A stretch of 64,000 nucleotides of DNA from Staphylococcus canis (GTDB taxonomy: Bacteria > Bacillota > Bacilli > Staphylococcales > Staphylococcaceae). Position 1 is the first letter of the stretch. Every line of letters begins with the position of its first letter. Of the stretch, positions 18,121 through 28,603 are shown piece after piece. The notes beneath the pieces were generated by a model, which was given only the letters and a program-made list of their open reading frames with translations, was not told the DNA's origin and searched no databases. A program made the position numbers and the translations under genes. The stretch lies in assembly GCF_016238445.1 (NCBI RefSeq), contig NZ_JABANU010000010.1:1-64000 (forward strand), given 5' to 3'.

Positions 18121-18972
18121 TTATTTTCGATACACTTTTATATTTATTTCATAATAGTCATCATGTTCTTTTTCTTTTTGTTCATATTCTATACCATTTG
18201 CCCGAATTTCTAATAAGCCGTCTGCGATGATATCTCGAGCTGCTGAAATATCTCGTGTAAAGCTTGGCGGCTTTGCGACGACTTTCTCTTTGGTTTCAGT
18301 TTCAAGAGCTTGAGCTTGTTTAATACGTGTTTCTGTTTGTTTCACATTTAAATTTTCTTTTAAAATCGTTTCTAACATTTCAAGTTGTTGTGATGGAGAT
18401 AAGCTGATTAACGCACGCGCATGACGTTCTGTGATTTGATGTGTACGCACCGCTTCAATCACAGGTGCTTCTAATTTCAATAATCTTAATTTATTCGCAA
18501 TAAAACTTTGACTTTTTCCAACACTTTGCGCCAGTTCAGACTGTGTGATACCTTCGAATGCCAGTAATTTTTTATAGGCTTCCGCTTCTTCAATTGCAGA
18601 TAAGTCTTCACGTTGTATATTCTCAATAAGCGCAACAACAGCCGTTTCTTCATCGTCTAATTGACGGACGATAACATCCGCTTCTGTCATTCGATTTAAT
18701 TGTAAGGCACGAAATCGACGTTCACCCGCGATGATTTCAAACATGTTTTCTTCAATAGGACGCACAACAATAGGTTGTAATAACCCATGCGCTTGTATCG
18801 ATTCCGCTAACTCTTCAATCCGATTAGGATCAAAGGTTTGTCTCGGTTGATAACGGTTAGGTACAATACGCTCCATTTTAATGGATTGCACGCCTTGGCG
18901 GTCTTTTTCCGATACCTCTAGTAGCTCATCTTTATTTTTTAGTCCAAATAGTTTTGAAAATGGTTTTTTCAT
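18121..18972 (-). CDS. noc: Nucleoid occlusion protein Noc
   Basis: Noc (283 aa) is a ParB-family CTPase that binds DNA sites and the membrane, blocks division over the nucleoid, and in S. aureus also restrains replication initiation. The N-terminus KKPFSKLFGL resembles the membrane-targeting helix of Bacillus Noc, which argues for Noc rather than ParB. The CTP-binding motif GERRFRA is at 83-89, and an HTH (TQSELAQSVGKSQSFIANKL) follows near residue 135. The ATG at 18972 is preferred for spacing from GGGAGCGG. No parA lies next to it. Confidence 0.92.
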   Translation of the reverse strand: MKKPFSKLFGLKNKDELLEVSEKDRQGVQSIKMERIVPNRYQPRQTFDPNRIEELAESIQAHGLLQPIVVRPIEENMFEIIAGERRFRALQLNRMTEADVIVRQLDDEETAVVALIENIQREDLSAIEEAEAYKKLLAFEGITQSELAQSVGKSQSFIANKLRLLKLEAPVIEAVRTHQITERHARALISLSPSQQLEMLETILKENLNVKQTETRIKQAQALETETKEKVVAKPPSFTRDISAARDIIADGLLEIRANGIEYEQKEKEHDDYYEINIKVYRK

Positions 18973-19100
18973 GACCATTCCGCTCCCTTTTGTGATTTAC
19001 AGTCAAAGTTAGTACATCAATTACACAGTTCAATCATATCACTTTATGTCAAGTCCTCAAACACGCTATCTCTCACAAATAATAGTTAACCATTTTATGT

Positions 19101-19820
19101 TTATTCGAGTAACGGTGATTTATTCGGAGTGCCAGCTTTTCTTGGATATTTTTTCGGTGTTTGGCTGCGTTTTTCGATTTTAATAATTTGACGCTCACCT
19201 GCATCTTCAGGTAATTCAAAAGTATATATATCGCTCACACGTCCACCAAATATGCCAATACCAAAGCGCGCTTCTTCTAATTCTTCTTTCCCTTTTGACG
19301 ACTTTAATGCAAGGAAAACACCGTGTTTTTTGACAAGTGGTATACACAATTCACTTAATACCGATAATCTTGCAACAGCACGCGCTGTAACAATATCGAA
19401 AGACGCCCGGTAGTCTTGATTTTTACCTAAATTTTCAGCACGTTCATGCACAAAGTTAACGCCTTCAAGCTCTAATGCATTGGCCAACTGATTCAAAAAT
19501 TGAATACGTTTATTTAAAGAATCAACAATTGTAACTTGAATTTCTGGGAAAACAATTTTTAAAGGAATACTCGGAAAACCAGCCCCTGCACCTACATCAC
19601 ATAGACGCAAAGGTTGATTAAAGTCTTGATAAAAGCTTGGTGTAATTGAGTCATAGAAATGTTTTAAATACACTTCATGCTCTTCTGTGATACTCGTCAA
19701 ATTAATCTTCTCATTCCATGTAACAAGCATCTCATAATATGTTTCAAATTGTTGTTTTTGTTGATCAGATAATGTTATACCATGTTCACTTAATTGATTT
19801 GCGAGCCATTCTACTGTCAT
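19101..19820 (-). CDS. rsmG: 16S rRNA (guanine-527 N7) methyltransferase RsmG
   Basis: RsmG (239 aa) methylates G527 of 16S rRNA using SAM. The SAM-binding motif [16 protein letters not shown] is near residue 70 and [14 protein letters not shown] near 150. It begins one base after the mnmG stop, the usual mnmE-mnmG-rsmG arrangement. Length is normal; the C-terminal tail is lysine/proline-rich. Confidence 0.97.
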   Translation of the reverse strand: MTVEWLANQLSEHGITLSDQQKQQFETYYEMLVTWNEKINLTSITEEHEVYLKHFYDSITPSFYQDFNQPLRLCDVGAGAGFPSIPLKIVFPEIQVTIVDSLNKRIQFLNQLANALELEGVNFVHERAENLGKNQDYRASFDIVTARAVARLSVLSELCIPLVKKHGVFLALKSSKGKEELEEARFGIGIFGGRVSDIYTFELPEDAGERQIIKIEKRSQTPKKYPRKAGTPNKSPLLE

Positions 19821-21695
19821 TTATTTCACCCTTTGAAGTTTTCCTTGTTCTAAATATACTAATAAAATTGAGATATCAGCTGGATTGACACCTGAAATAC
19901 GTGAAGCTTGTGCAATGTTTAAAGGTTTGACCTCTGCCAGTTTTTCTCTCGCTTCAGTTGCCAGACTATCAATTTTACTATAATCTAGGTCTTCTGGAAT
20001 TTTCTTTTCTTCCATTCTTTTTACTTTGTCGACTTGTTGTAACGACTTTTTAATGTAACCTTCGTATTTTGTTTGAATTTCAACTTGTTCTGTGACGTCT
20101 GCTGAAAGTTCTGTTGTTTCGCCTAAAATTTCTAAAATGACATCGTACGTCATTTCTGGACGACGTAATAATTCTTTAGCTAAAATACCATCTTTTAGCT
20201 CAGAACCGCCTTCACGTTTAATGATTGCTTGAACTTCTGCTTTAGGCTTAATACGAATTGAGCCTAAACGATCAATTTCATCTGTAATTTGTTGGCGTTT
20301 TTCATTAAAGCGAGCATAACGTTCATCAGAAATTAATCCTAATTCATGCCCTAAATCTGTTAAACGTAAATCCGCGTTGTCGTGACGTAAAAGTAGACGA
20401 TATTCAGCACGAGATGTTAGAAGACGATAAGGTTCGTTTGTGCCTTTTGTCACTAAATCATCAATTAATACTCCGATATACGCATCTGAACGACTTAACA
20501 CGGTTTCTTCACGACCTAATACACGAGCTGCAGCATTGATACCTGCCATTAAACCTTGTCCAGCCGCTTCTTCATAACCTGATGTACCGTTAATTTGACC
20601 AGCTGTATATAAGTTTTTAATTTTTTTCGTTTCAAGTGTTGGCCACAGTTGTGTTGGCACTAAAGCATCGTATTCAATCGCATAACCAGCACGCATCATA
20701 TCTGCTTTTTCAAGTCCAGGGATTGTCGCAAGCATTTGACGTTGTACATGTTCAGGTAAACTTGTAGATAGACCTTGAACATACACTTCATTTGTATGAC
20801 GTCCTTCTGGTTCTAAGAAGAGTTGATGACGTGGTTTATCGTTGAATCTTACGAATTTATCTTCAATCGATGGGCAATAACGTGGGCCTGTCCCTTTAAT
20901 CATACCTGAATACATAGCTGATAAATGTAGATTATCATCTATAACTTGATGTGTTTCTCCATTTGTATATGTTAGCCAACATGGTAATTGATCTAAAATA
21001 TATTCTGTCGTTTCATAACTAAATGCGCGACCTACATCATCACCTGGTTGAATTTCTGTTTTACTATAATCAATCGTTTTCGCATTCACACGTGGTGGTG
21101 TTCCTGTTTTGAAACGAACGACTTCAAAGCCTAAGTCTCTTAAATGATCCGCTAAAGTTACAGATGGGAGTTGGTGATTCGGACCACTTGAATATTTTAA
21201 GTCTCCTAATATAATCTCACCGCGTAAAAATGTACCTGTTGTTAGAATGACTGTTTTACCCATATAAGTTGTACCAATATTTGTACGTACACCTTTAACT
21301 GTATCATCTTCAATAATTAATTCATCCACCATGCCTTGCATAATATCTAAATGTGGTTCATTTTCGAGTACATTTTTCATTTCTTGTTGATACATGACTT
21401 TATCAGCCTGCGCGCGTAATGCTCGGACTGCTGGTCCCTTACCTGTGTTTAGCATTCGCATTTGAATATGTGTTTTATCAATTGTTTTCGCCATTTGACC
21501 ACCAAGCGCATCAATTTCGCGAACAACAATACCTTTTGCCGGTCCCCCTACTGAAGGGTTACATGGCATAAACGCAATATTATCTAAGTTAATTGTGAGC
21601 ATTAACGTTTCAGCGCCACGTCTCGCCGCAGCAAGCCCTGCTTCAATACCAGAATGACCCGTTCCGACGACGATGACATCATAGTTTTTTGTCAT
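19821..21695 (-). CDS. mnmG: tRNA uridine-34 carboxymethylaminomethyl modification enzyme MnmG
   Basis: This FAD protein (624 aa) works with MnmE to modify the wobble uridine of several tRNAs. The FAD site [19 protein letters not shown] is at the N-terminus, and the conserved segment [10 protein letters not shown] follows near residue 45. The start at 21695 (MTKNYD) is chosen because TTGGAGG lies 8 bases upstream. The C-terminal helical domain (from about 550) is complete. Confidence 0.97.
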   Translation of the reverse strand: MTKNYDVIVVGTGHSGIEAGLAAARRGAETLMLTINLDNIAFMPCNPSVGGPAKGIVVREIDALGGQMAKTIDKTHIQMRMLNTGKGPAVRALRAQADKVMYQQEMKNVLENEPHLDIMQGMVDELIIEDDTVKGVRTNIGTTYMGKTVILTTGTFLRGEIILGDLKYSSGPNHQLPSVTLADHLRDLGFEVVRFKTGTPPRVNAKTIDYSKTEIQPGDDVGRAFSYETTEYILDQLPCWLTYTNGETHQVIDDNLHLSAMYSGMIKGTGPRYCPSIEDKFVRFNDKPRHQLFLEPEGRHTNEVYVQGLSTSLPEHVQRQMLATIPGLEKADMMRAGYAIEYDALVPTQLWPTLETKKIKNLYTAGQINGTSGYEEAAGQGLMAGINAAARVLGREETVLSRSDAYIGVLIDDLVTKGTNEPYRLLTSRAEYRLLLRHDNADLRLTDLGHELGLISDERYARFNEKRQQITDEIDRLGSIRIKPKAEVQAIIKREGGSELKDGILAKELLRRPEMTYDVILEILGETTELSADVTEQVEIQTKYEGYIKKSLQQVDKVKRMEEKKIPEDLDYSKIDSLATEAREKLAEVKPLNIAQASRISGVNPADISILLVYLEQGKLQRVK

Positions 21696-21713
21696 ATTTG
21701 ATACCTCCAATTT

Positions 21714-23099
21714 TTATTTTCCTAAACAGAATTGACTAAAGAGTTGATCAATCAGTTCTTCGCTCGCTGATTCACCGATAATCTCTCCTAAAATTTCCCA
21801 AGTTCGTGTTAAATCAATTTGCACCATGTCCATAGGTACACCCATCTCTGCCGCATCAATCGCATCTTGTATCGCTTGATCTGCTTGTTTTAAAAGTGAA
21901 ATATGACGTGAATTAGAGACATATGTCATATCTTGACTTTGAATATCGCCACCAAAGAACAAATCGCGAATTTGTAATTCTAATGCATCAATACCTTCTT
22001 GTTTTAACATTGATGTTTGAATAATTGGCATATCGCCTACCATTTGTTTAACTTCTTCAAGATCAAGACGTTGTTCTAAATCTGTTTTATTGATAATTAC
22101 AATCGCATCTTCATGCTTAATGACCTCGTACAGTTTATAATCTTCTTCAGTCAGCGGTTCGTTATAATTTAATACAAATAATATTAAATCCGCTTCACTT
22201 AATGCTTTGCGTGAACGCTCGACACCAATACGTTCTACAACGTCTTCTGTTTCACGAATACCAGCTGTATCTACTAAACGTAATGGTACACCACGCACAT
22301 TCACATACTCCTCAAGCACGTCACGTGTCGTACCTGCGACCTCAGTTACAATCGCTTTATTATCTTGTATTAAATTATTAAGCATTGAAGACTTTCCAAC
22401 GTTTGGTTTACCTACAATCACGGTAGATAGACCTTCACGCATAATTTTACCTTGCGCACCTGTTTGAAGTAATTGTTGGATTTGATGCTTAATTTCTTTC
22501 GCACGCTTTAATAAAAATTCAGTTGTCGCATCTTCTACATCATCATATTCTGGATAATCAATATTCACTTCAACTTGTGCTAATACTTCAAGAATTGATT
22601 GACGTTGGCGTTTAATCAAATCACTTAAGCGTCCTTCAATCTGGTTCATCGCAACTTTAGAAGCACGGTCTGTTTTTGAACGAATAAAATCCATAACCGC
22701 TTCAGCTTGCGATAAATCGATACGTCCATTTAAGAAGGCACGCTTAGTATATTCACCTGGCTCTGCCAATCTTGCGCCGTGAGTCATTGTCAGTTCTAGA
22801 ACACGGTTAATCGTTAAAATACCACCGTGACAATTGATCTCCACAATATCCTCTCGCGTAAATGTACGAGGTGCGCGCAGTACTGACACCATCACTTCTT
22901 CAACCACTTCCTGTGTAGAAGGATCAATAATATGGCCATAATGAATCGTATGAGAATCCACTTCTTGTAACGAATGCTTTCCTTTATATAGTGTATCTGC
23001 TATCGCAACCGCATCATGACCAGATAAACGTACAATACCAATCGCACCCTCCCCCATTGGCGTAGAGATACTTGTTATTGTGTCCAGTTGTTCTACCAT
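21714..23099 (-). CDS. mnmE: tRNA modification GTPase MnmE
   Basis: MnmE (461 aa) has an N-terminal tetrahydrofolate-binding domain (about 1-120) and helical arms. A G domain is inserted with P-loop [12 protein letters not shown] (about 228-239), [10 protein letters not shown] and NKTD. It ends with the conserved FCLGK, whose cysteine is required for function in the family. It partners MnmG. AGGAGG lies upstream of the ATG. Confidence 0.97.
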   Translation of the reverse strand: MVEQLDTITSISTPMGEGAIGIVRLSGHDAVAIADTLYKGKHSLQEVDSHTIHYGHIIDPSTQEVVEEVMVSVLRAPRTFTREDIVEINCHGGILTINRVLELTMTHGARLAEPGEYTKRAFLNGRIDLSQAEAVMDFIRSKTDRASKVAMNQIEGRLSDLIKRQRQSILEVLAQVEVNIDYPEYDDVEDATTEFLLKRAKEIKHQIQQLLQTGAQGKIMREGLSTVIVGKPNVGKSSMLNNLIQDNKAIVTEVAGTTRDVLEEYVNVRGVPLRLVDTAGIRETEDVVERIGVERSRKALSEADLILFVLNYNEPLTEEDYKLYEVIKHEDAIVIINKTDLEQRLDLEEVKQMVGDMPIIQTSMLKQEGIDALELQIRDLFFGGDIQSQDMTYVSNSRHISLLKQADQAIQDAIDAAEMGVPMDMVQIDLTRTWEILGEIIGESASEELIDQLFSQFCLGK

Positions 23100-23240
23100 T
23101 TTCGTGCCTCCTTAAATCACATGATTACGTTATTGTAAAATATTTCACCATAAATCGCGAGTTTCGTGATTATATGGGAATAAATGATTAAAAGTTAGAC
23201 TTCGGGGTGTCTGACGTCACACAAACCGAAGTCTAAAATC

Positions 23241-23588
23241 TTACTGTATTCGCTTGTTAAAGACCTTCGCAATTTTTAATACATGTTCTAAACTCTTTTG
23301 AATTTCCTTCGTCGACATATCTTTTGCAGGAAAACGTGCAATCACAATAATATCCTTCGCGATCACATTTTGTTTATGCACCTTAAAACACTCTCTCACA
23401 CTTCGCTTAATACGATTACGAGTCACCGCATTACCCAACTTTTTAGAAACACTAATCCCTAAACGAAAATGAGTACTTTTACGATTATTAAAGGTATACA
23501 CAACAAACTGACGATTCGCAACCGACCTACCCTTACGATAGATCAACTGAAAATCCGAATTCTTTTTAATACGATATGCCTTCTCCAT
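23241..23588 (-). CDS. rnpA: Ribonuclease P protein component
   Basis: RnpA (115 aa) binds RNase P RNA and helps mature tRNA 5' ends. The RNA-binding signature RNRIKRSVRECF is at about 60-71, and RLGISVSKKLGNAV precedes it. The ATG at 23588 (MEKAYRIKK) follows GGAG at 9 bases. It is basic throughout, as expected. Confidence 0.96.
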   Translation of the reverse strand: MEKAYRIKKNSDFQLIYRKGRSVANRQFVVYTFNNRKSTHFRLGISVSKKLGNAVTRNRIKRSVRECFKVHKQNVIAKDIIVIARFPAKDMSTKEIQKSLEHVLKIAKVFNKRIQ

Positions 23589-23980
23589 ACACACCAACTC
23601 CAAAAAAGGTCATTGAGGAAGCGCTTAGGATTCAAGCAGAATGGAATAATACGCAAAAATTGGGTTTTAATTTTAGCGTATTATGTAATTCTGTCGAGAA
23701 TCCTGCTTCCGAAATGCCGTTCATCAATTCCCACCGTATAACGCATAAGGTCACTGAGAGAGCGCTTTGAATTCTAAAGAACCACTTCAGATGGAGTCAC
23801 TTTTCAAAAGATTAGTGACCATACTCAATCTCCAGGCGTTAGTGGCTCTTACAAATGCATTTTGTACGCATTTGTTCATTTGTAACGACCTATCATAAAC
23901 TTTTATCGAAACTTCCTTTTTAACGCTGCACTTTATAAACCTTTAATCTTAGTTTTAGTTTGTTTTGAATCACCTAGACC
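23589..23980. other. Structured intergenic stretch between rnpA and rpmH
   Basis: About 390 bp without a credible gene. It contains an imperfect long hairpin 23627-23704, pairing AGGATTC, CAGAAT and ATAATACGC with their complements around a 21-base loop. It also has a direct repeat of 26 bases (23608-23633 and 23749-23774, 21 of 26 identical, each with the palindrome AAGCGCTT less or plus one base) and a small hairpin at 23851-23875. I do not recognise a known RNA family. It could be a processed leader or a repeat element. Confidence 0.45.
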
Positions 23981-24011
23981 AAAAAAAAGACCACTGAGAG
24001 AGTCAGTGATC
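23981..24011 (-). terminator. Terminator after rpmH
   Basis: On the minus strand GATCACTGA and TCAGTGGTC pair (with G-T wobble) and are followed by a run of eight T. It abuts the rpmH stop, so rpmH is at least partly terminated before rnpA. Confidence 0.8.
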
Positions 24012-24149
24012 TTATGCTGATAAAACTTTACGACCTTTACGACGACGACGCGCTAATACTTTACGGCCGTTTTTAGTGCTCATACGTTTTCTGAAACCAT
24101 GAACTTTACTATGTTTACGTTTATTTGGTTGATAAGTACGTTTTACCAT
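24012..24149 (-). CDS. rpmH: 50S ribosomal protein L34
   Basis: A 45-aa very basic protein, too short for most gene lists. It begins [20 protein letters not shown] and ends GRKVLSA, the standard L34 sequence. The ATG at 24149 is preceded by GGAGGTG. It sits next to oriC in the order found across Firmicutes. Confidence 0.98.
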
Positions 24150-24299
24150 GCAAAACACCTCCATCTCATTTTCATCAATTCATTAATCATCATATAGATT
24201 ATTTGCATTCATTTGTCTTTAAAATAGTCGTTTCTCTATAAAATGAAATGTCTACATTTCAAGCAACTACTACAATATACCAAAAACACATTTTGAAAT

Positions 24300-24681
24300 C
24301 AAGCGTGTTTTGTAATTTTACCTAGTGAGGATTGATATAAAGTTATCCACTTATACACATCCTTATGATAACAAACTGTGGATAATTATTTTATAATCCA
24401 CACGTTGTGCTTTTGTTTAACAACATATTCACACCCGTTTGACAGAGAGACTGTGAAAAAGTATAATTGTGTGGATAAGTGTTCAAAACCCTTATACTAC
24501 ATAGGTTATAAATAGTGGTTTATTCACAAATGTCTGTGCATAATACTTAAATATATGATACTCATCCACAGCTTGTGATTATCTTGTGGATAATTATTCA
24601 CACCCTGTGATTAATATTATACACAACCGGGGATACTGTGTATAACTGCAAATAAAAAATTTTAGGAAGATGGAGTTAATT
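24300..24681. other. oriC: oriC, upstream DnaA-box cluster (incA/B-like)
   Basis: Between rpmH and dnaA there are several DnaA boxes. Perfect TTATCCACA boxes (read as TGTGGATAA) are at 24377-24385, 24470-24478 and 24585-24593. One-mismatch boxes include 24343-24351 (TTATCCACT) and 24562-24570 (TCATCCACA). The region should also hold the dnaA promoter, so DnaA probably represses its own gene here. This is one half of the bipartite origin. Confidence 0.9.
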
Positions 24682-26019
24682 ATGTCAGAACAAGAAATAT
24701 GGGAACACGTTCTTAAGTTATGTCAAGAACAAATCACAAAAGTTTCATACGACACTTGGCTCAAAGATACAAAGCTTCATGCCTTAAAGCAGGACGAAGC
24801 AATTGTGATTGCATCGCAATCCTTTGTTGCACAATGGCTTTCTTCTAACTATACGGATTTAATCCGTGACTTTTTAGAAGCTGTTACAAATCAACGTATT
24901 GAAACGATTAATTTTGTAACAGAAGAAGATTTAAAAGATCTTGAATCTAGTCAAGCATCCAAGCCACAACCTCAATCTATCGAGAGTGTGACGTCGAGTG
25001 AACAATTTAATACCAATAATACTTTTGAAACATTCGTAATTGGACCAGGCAACCGCTTCCCTCATGCAGCAAGCCTTGCTGTCGCTGAGTCACCAGCGAA
25101 TGCTTACAATCCACTATTTATCTATGGTGGCGTTGGTCTTGGTAAAACACATTTAATGCATGCGATTGGACATTATGTCATGGAAAACAATCCAGATGCC
25201 CGTGTACTTTATACATCCAGTGAAAAGTTTACGAATGAATTTATTCAATCTATTCGTAATAACGATACTGAAGCATTCCGTGAGAAGTATCGTAACATCG
25301 ACATATTGTTAATTGATGATATTCAATTCATTCAAAAAAAGGAACAAACACAAGAAGAATTTTTCCACACATTTAACGATTTACATCAAAATAAAAAGCA
25401 AATTGTAATTTCAAGTGATCGTCCTCCAAAAGAAATTTCAACATTAGAAGAACGCTTGAAATCCCGTTTCCAATGGGGTTTAATTGTGGATATCACACCT
25501 CCTGATTTTGAAACACGTATGGCAATTCTTCAAAAAAAATCTGAAGAAGAAAACTTAGATATTCCGATTGAATCATTGACATATATCGCAAATCAAATTC
25601 AAACGAACATACGTGAATTAGAAGGTGCACTTACACGCGTATTGGCCTATTCCAAATTACAAGGCAAGCCAATTACAACAGAACTTACAGCTGACGCTTT
25701 AAGAGATATCATTCAAGTCACTAAATCTAAAAAAATCACCATTCAAGATATTCAAAAAGTTGTAGGTGACTACTACAACGTACGCATAGAAGATTTTGTC
25801 GCAAAAAAACGAACAAAATCTATTGCTTATCCAAGACAAATCGCAATGTATCTCTCTCGTGAGCTTACAGATTTTTCATTGCCGAAAATTGGTGAAGAAT
25901 TTGGTGGCCGAGATCATACAACAGTCATTCATGCATATGATAAAATAAAAAATGACATCGAAAATGATGCAACGTTAAAACAGGAAATTGAGGCACTCGA
26001 AAAAGACATCCGGAGTTAG
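24682..26019 (+). CDS. dnaA: Chromosomal replication initiator DnaA
   Basis: DnaA (445 aa) binds the boxes on both sides of its gene and melts the origin. It has an N-terminal DnaB/DnaD-interaction domain (1-80) and a variable linker (about 85-110). The AAA+ domain follows with Walker [11 protein letters not shown] and Walker [10 protein letters not shown]. The C-terminal box-binding domain has [14 protein letters not shown]. The ATG at 24682 has GGAG 6-7 bases upstream and matches the MSExEIW start of other staphylococci; an in-frame ATG at 24670 is less likely. Confidence 0.98.
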   Translation: MSEQEIWEHVLKLCQEQITKVSYDTWLKDTKLHALKQDEAIVIASQSFVAQWLSSNYTDLIRDFLEAVTNQRIETINFVTEEDLKDLESSQASKPQPQSIESVTSSEQFNTNNTFETFVIGPGNRFPHAASLAVAESPANAYNPLFIYGGVGLGKTHLMHAIGHYVMENNPDARVLYTSSEKFTNEFIQSIRNNDTEAFREKYRNIDILLIDDIQFIQKKEQTQEEFFHTFNDLHQNKKQIVISSDRPPKEISTLEERLKSRFQWGLIVDITPPDFETRMAILQKKSEEENLDIPIESLTYIANQIQTNIRELEGALTRVLAYSKLQGKPITTELTADALRDIIQVTKSKKITIQDIQKVVGDYYNVRIEDFVAKKRTKSIAYPRQIAMYLSRELTDFSLPKIGEEFGGRDHTTVIHAYDKIKNDIENDATLKQEIEALEKDIRS

Positions 26020-26192
26020 GATTGTGGATAATGTGCAAAACTCATACACATCATACACACTTTATCCACATGTGTATAACTTGATATCATCAGTGTTTTT
26101 TAGAGTTATCCACTAATCCACAGCCCCTATGACTATTATGACGATTTTAATAATAACTATTAATATATAAACGACTGAAAGGAGTTTATAAA
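26020..26192. other. oriC: oriC, downstream DnaA boxes and probable unwinding region
   Basis: DnaA boxes at 26023-26031 (TGTGGATAA), 26062-26070 (TTATCCACA) and 26106-26114 (TTATCCACT) are followed by an AT-rich tract (about 26135-26172). That tract is the expected unwinding element just before dnaN. The arrangement matches the Bacillus/Staphylococcus bipartite origin. Confidence 0.88.
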
Positions 26193-27329
26193 ATGATGGA
26201 GTTCTCTATACGACGCGATTATTTTATTACTCAATTAAACGATACATTAAAAGCTATTTCACCTAGAACGACACTACCTATTCTTACTGGTATAAAAATA
26301 GATGCCAAAAATGAAGGCATTGTCCTAACAGGATCAGATTCTGAAATATCAATTGAAATCACAATTCCAAATCAAGTAGACGGTGAAGAGATTGTCACTG
26401 TTACAGAACCAGGCTCTGTTGTGTTACCAGGTCGCTTTTTTGTTGATATTATCAAAAAACTACCAGGCAAAGATGTTAAACTTTCAACAAATGAACAATT
26501 TCAAACATTGATTACTTCAGGTCACTCTGAATTCAACCTGAGTGGCTTAGATCCTGACCAATATCCATTGCTACCTCAAGTTTCAAGTGAAGACGCATTG
26601 CAATTACCAATTAAAGTTTTAAAAAACATCATCGCACAAACTAATTTTGCAGTGTCCACCTCAGAAACACGTCCAGTACTTACAGGTGTGAACTGGCTTA
26701 TACAAGATAATGAATTAATATGCACAGCAACAGACTCGCACCGCTTAGCTGTACGTAAACTTAAGCTTGAAGATGAAGACATTGCAAATAAAAATGTCAT
26801 CATTCCAGGTAAAGCTTTATCAGAACTTAATAAAATCATGTCAGACAATGATGACTCTATCGATATATTCTTTGCTTCAAACCAAGTTTTATTTAGAGTA
26901 GGCAATATTAACTTTATTTCACGTCTTTTAGAAGGCCATTATCCAGATACATCAAGATTGTTCCCAGAAAACTATGAAATTAAATTAGGCCTAAATAACA
27001 GTGACTTTTATCATGCCATTGATCGTGCATCGTTATTGGCACGTGAAGGTGGTAATAACGTCATTAAGTTAAGCACAGGTGATAACCGTGTTGAACTTTC
27101 TTCAACTTCACCTGAAATTGGAACAGTAAAAGAAGATGTGAGTGCGAACGACGTAGAAGGTGGCAACTTAAAAATTTCTTTCAACTCAAAATATATGATG
27201 GACGCATTAAAAGCAATAGATCATGATGATGTTGAAGTTGAATTTTTCGGCACGATGAAACCATTTATCTTAAAAGGTAAAGATGACGACTCTGTTACAC
27301 AACTTATCTTACCAATTCGAACTTACTAG
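26193..27329 (+). CDS. dnaN: DNA polymerase III beta sliding clamp
   Basis: DnaN (378 aa, or 377 from the second of two adjacent ATGs) forms the ring that tethers the replicase. It has the three-domain length of the family, the conserved RPVLTGVNW and ATDSHRLAVRK segments in the middle, and the C-terminal LPIRTY. GAAAGGAG lies upstream. A terminator follows at 27350. Confidence 0.98.
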   Translation: MMEFSIRRDYFITQLNDTLKAISPRTTLPILTGIKIDAKNEGIVLTGSDSEISIEITIPNQVDGEEIVTVTEPGSVVLPGRFFVDIIKKLPGKDVKLSTNEQFQTLITSGHSEFNLSGLDPDQYPLLPQVSSEDALQLPIKVLKNIIAQTNFAVSTSETRPVLTGVNWLIQDNELICTATDSHRLAVRKLKLEDEDIANKNVIIPGKALSELNKIMSDNDDSIDIFFASNQVLFRVGNINFISRLLEGHYPDTSRLFPENYEIKLGLNNSDFYHAIDRASLLAREGGNNVIKLSTGDNRVELSSTSPEIGTVKEDVSANDVEGGNLKISFNSKYMMDALKAIDHDDVEVEFFGTMKPFILKGKDDDSVTQLILPIRTY

Positions 27330-27349
27330 AACTTAATATTCATACAAAG

Positions 27350-27402
27350 TGAGGTTGATCTAACGACAAAAGTGCGTACCTATAGATTAACCTCATTTTT
27401 TT
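27350..27402 (+). terminator. Terminator after dnaN
   Basis: TGAGGTTGATCTA (27350-27362) pairs with TAGATTAACCTCA (27383-27395) and is followed by seven T. It separates dnaN from the thioredoxin-fold gene downstream. Confidence 0.8.
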
Positions 27403-27497
27403 AAAGTCATTGAGGTACTACTAACGTGTAAGATTATAAAAGGTGACATTCACACACCTTCAAATCAAGAGTTACTTAGGAAATGACGGAGGAAACT

Positions 27498-28181
27498 ATG
27501 AAAAATAAAAAATGGATAATTATTTTAATTGCAGTACTCATTGCAGTTGCGGCGTATTTTATATTCGCATCAACACAGAATTCAAAATTTAAACCACTAG
27601 ACGCTCAAAAATTGCGTCATGAGACACAGAATCAGCCTCTACAAGGGAAAAGTAACGGTCGGGTCTTAATCGTCGAATTTGGCGATTTTAAGTGTCCTTA
27701 TTGCGGTCAATTTGAACGAGAGATAAAACCAAAATTAGAACGCGAATTTTTAGATAACGATCAAATTGAATTGCGTTACGTTAATGTTCTACTTCATGGT
27801 CAAGAATCTGAACGGGGCGCTCGTGCAGCACATGCGGTAAATATGATTGCACCAAAGCAGTACTGGACATTCCATCAACAATTATTTAAAGCACAACCTA
27901 AAAAAATGGATGATGTCGGACAAAAAGAATGGCTTACAGAAGATTTAGTTGATCGATTAATTCGTCAACTTGATATCACTCAAGCACAAAAGTCGGAAAT
28001 TATAGCAGCGTATAAAAACGATCATGGTGAAGCGGCCAAACGTGCCAAAGCAGACCATAAATTAGCCAAATCAAACGACGTTCCGCAAGTTCCAGCACTT
28101 TATGTTGATGGTAAACCTGTGGAAGACGTGACAAATTATCAAAATGTAAAGGACGCTATCAATCAAGCGCTAAAAAAATAA
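27498..28181 (+). CDS. DsbA/BdbD-like membrane-anchored thiol oxidoreductase
   Basis: A 227-aa extracytoplasmic protein with an N-terminal membrane anchor (about 6-24) and a Thioredoxin_4/DsbA-type domain. The active site FKCPYCGQF is at residues 66-69 (CPYC), and the cis-proline region VPALYVDG lies near 193. No lipobox cysteine is seen, unlike S. aureus DsbA. The ATG at 27498 follows GGAGG. It probably forms disulfides in exported proteins, as BdbD/DsbA proteins do. It lies alone between terminators, inside the normally tight dnaN-yaaA-recF block, with no quinone reductase (DsbB) gene beside it. Confidence 0.85.
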   Translation: MKNKKWIIILIAVLIAVAAYFIFASTQNSKFKPLDAQKLRHETQNQPLQGKSNGRVLIVEFGDFKCPYCGQFEREIKPKLEREFLDNDQIELRYVNVLLHGQESERGARAAHAVNMIAPKQYWTFHQQLFKAQPKKMDDVGQKEWLTEDLVDRLIRQLDITQAQKSEIIAAYKNDHGEAAKRAKADHKLAKSNDVPQVPALYVDGKPVEDVTNYQNVKDAINQALKK

Positions 28182-28228
28182 AGTATTAAGAAGTCCCGTT
28201 TATCAGAATTTCTTTTGTATTTTTAACG

Positions 28229-28269
28229 AAAAAGACGCTCGTTTGTATTTAAACGATATGCGTCTTTTT
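28229..28269 (+). terminator. Terminator after the DsbA-like gene
   Basis: AAAAAGACGC (28229-28238) and GCGTCTTTTT (28260-28269) pair, with an inner TCGTTT/AAACGA stem, and a T run closes it. Confidence 0.8.
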
Positions 28270-28381
28270 TCGATACATTTTTATTTTGTAAATCCATGAA
28301 AATATGGGGGCTAGGACATGAAATTTTAATCATAAAACGGTATAATATATAAGTGAGTAATTATGGAATGGAGTGATGGTT

Positions 28382-28603
28382 TTGGCTGAAACAGTAATCG
28401 TTGATGGCGAACTGACTTTAGGACAATTTTTAAACTATGAAGGCATTATTGAGTCAGGTGGACAAGCCAAATGGTTCCTAAAAGAATATGACGTTTATTT
28501 AAATGGCGAACATGAAACGCGTCGTGGAAAAAAGCTCGATCACGGTGACATGATTGAAATTCCTGAAGTAGGTTCTTATATTATTCAATTTGGTGAACAA
28601 TGA
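28382..28603 (+). CDS. yaaA: S4-domain RNA-binding protein YaaA
   Basis: A small S4-domain protein (about 73 aa) conserved between dnaN and recF. It has [20 protein letters not shown] and [12 protein letters not shown], the S4 RNA-binding surface. I favour a TTG start at 28382 (AETVIVDG), because it aligns with the S. aureus N-terminus and has GGAG 8 bases upstream. A GTG and an ATG lie slightly upstream in frame. A -10 TATAAT lies at about 28341. Function in the cell is not established. Confidence 0.88.
   Translation: MAETVIVDGELTLGQFLNYEGIIESGGQAKWFLKEYDVYLNGEHETRRGKKLDHGDMIEIPEVGSYIIQFGEQ

Noticed and set aside
23469..23770. Short plus-strand open frames over the rnpA start and spacer
   Set aside because: They overlap rnpA antisense and the structured spacer, and show no ribosome site or family features.
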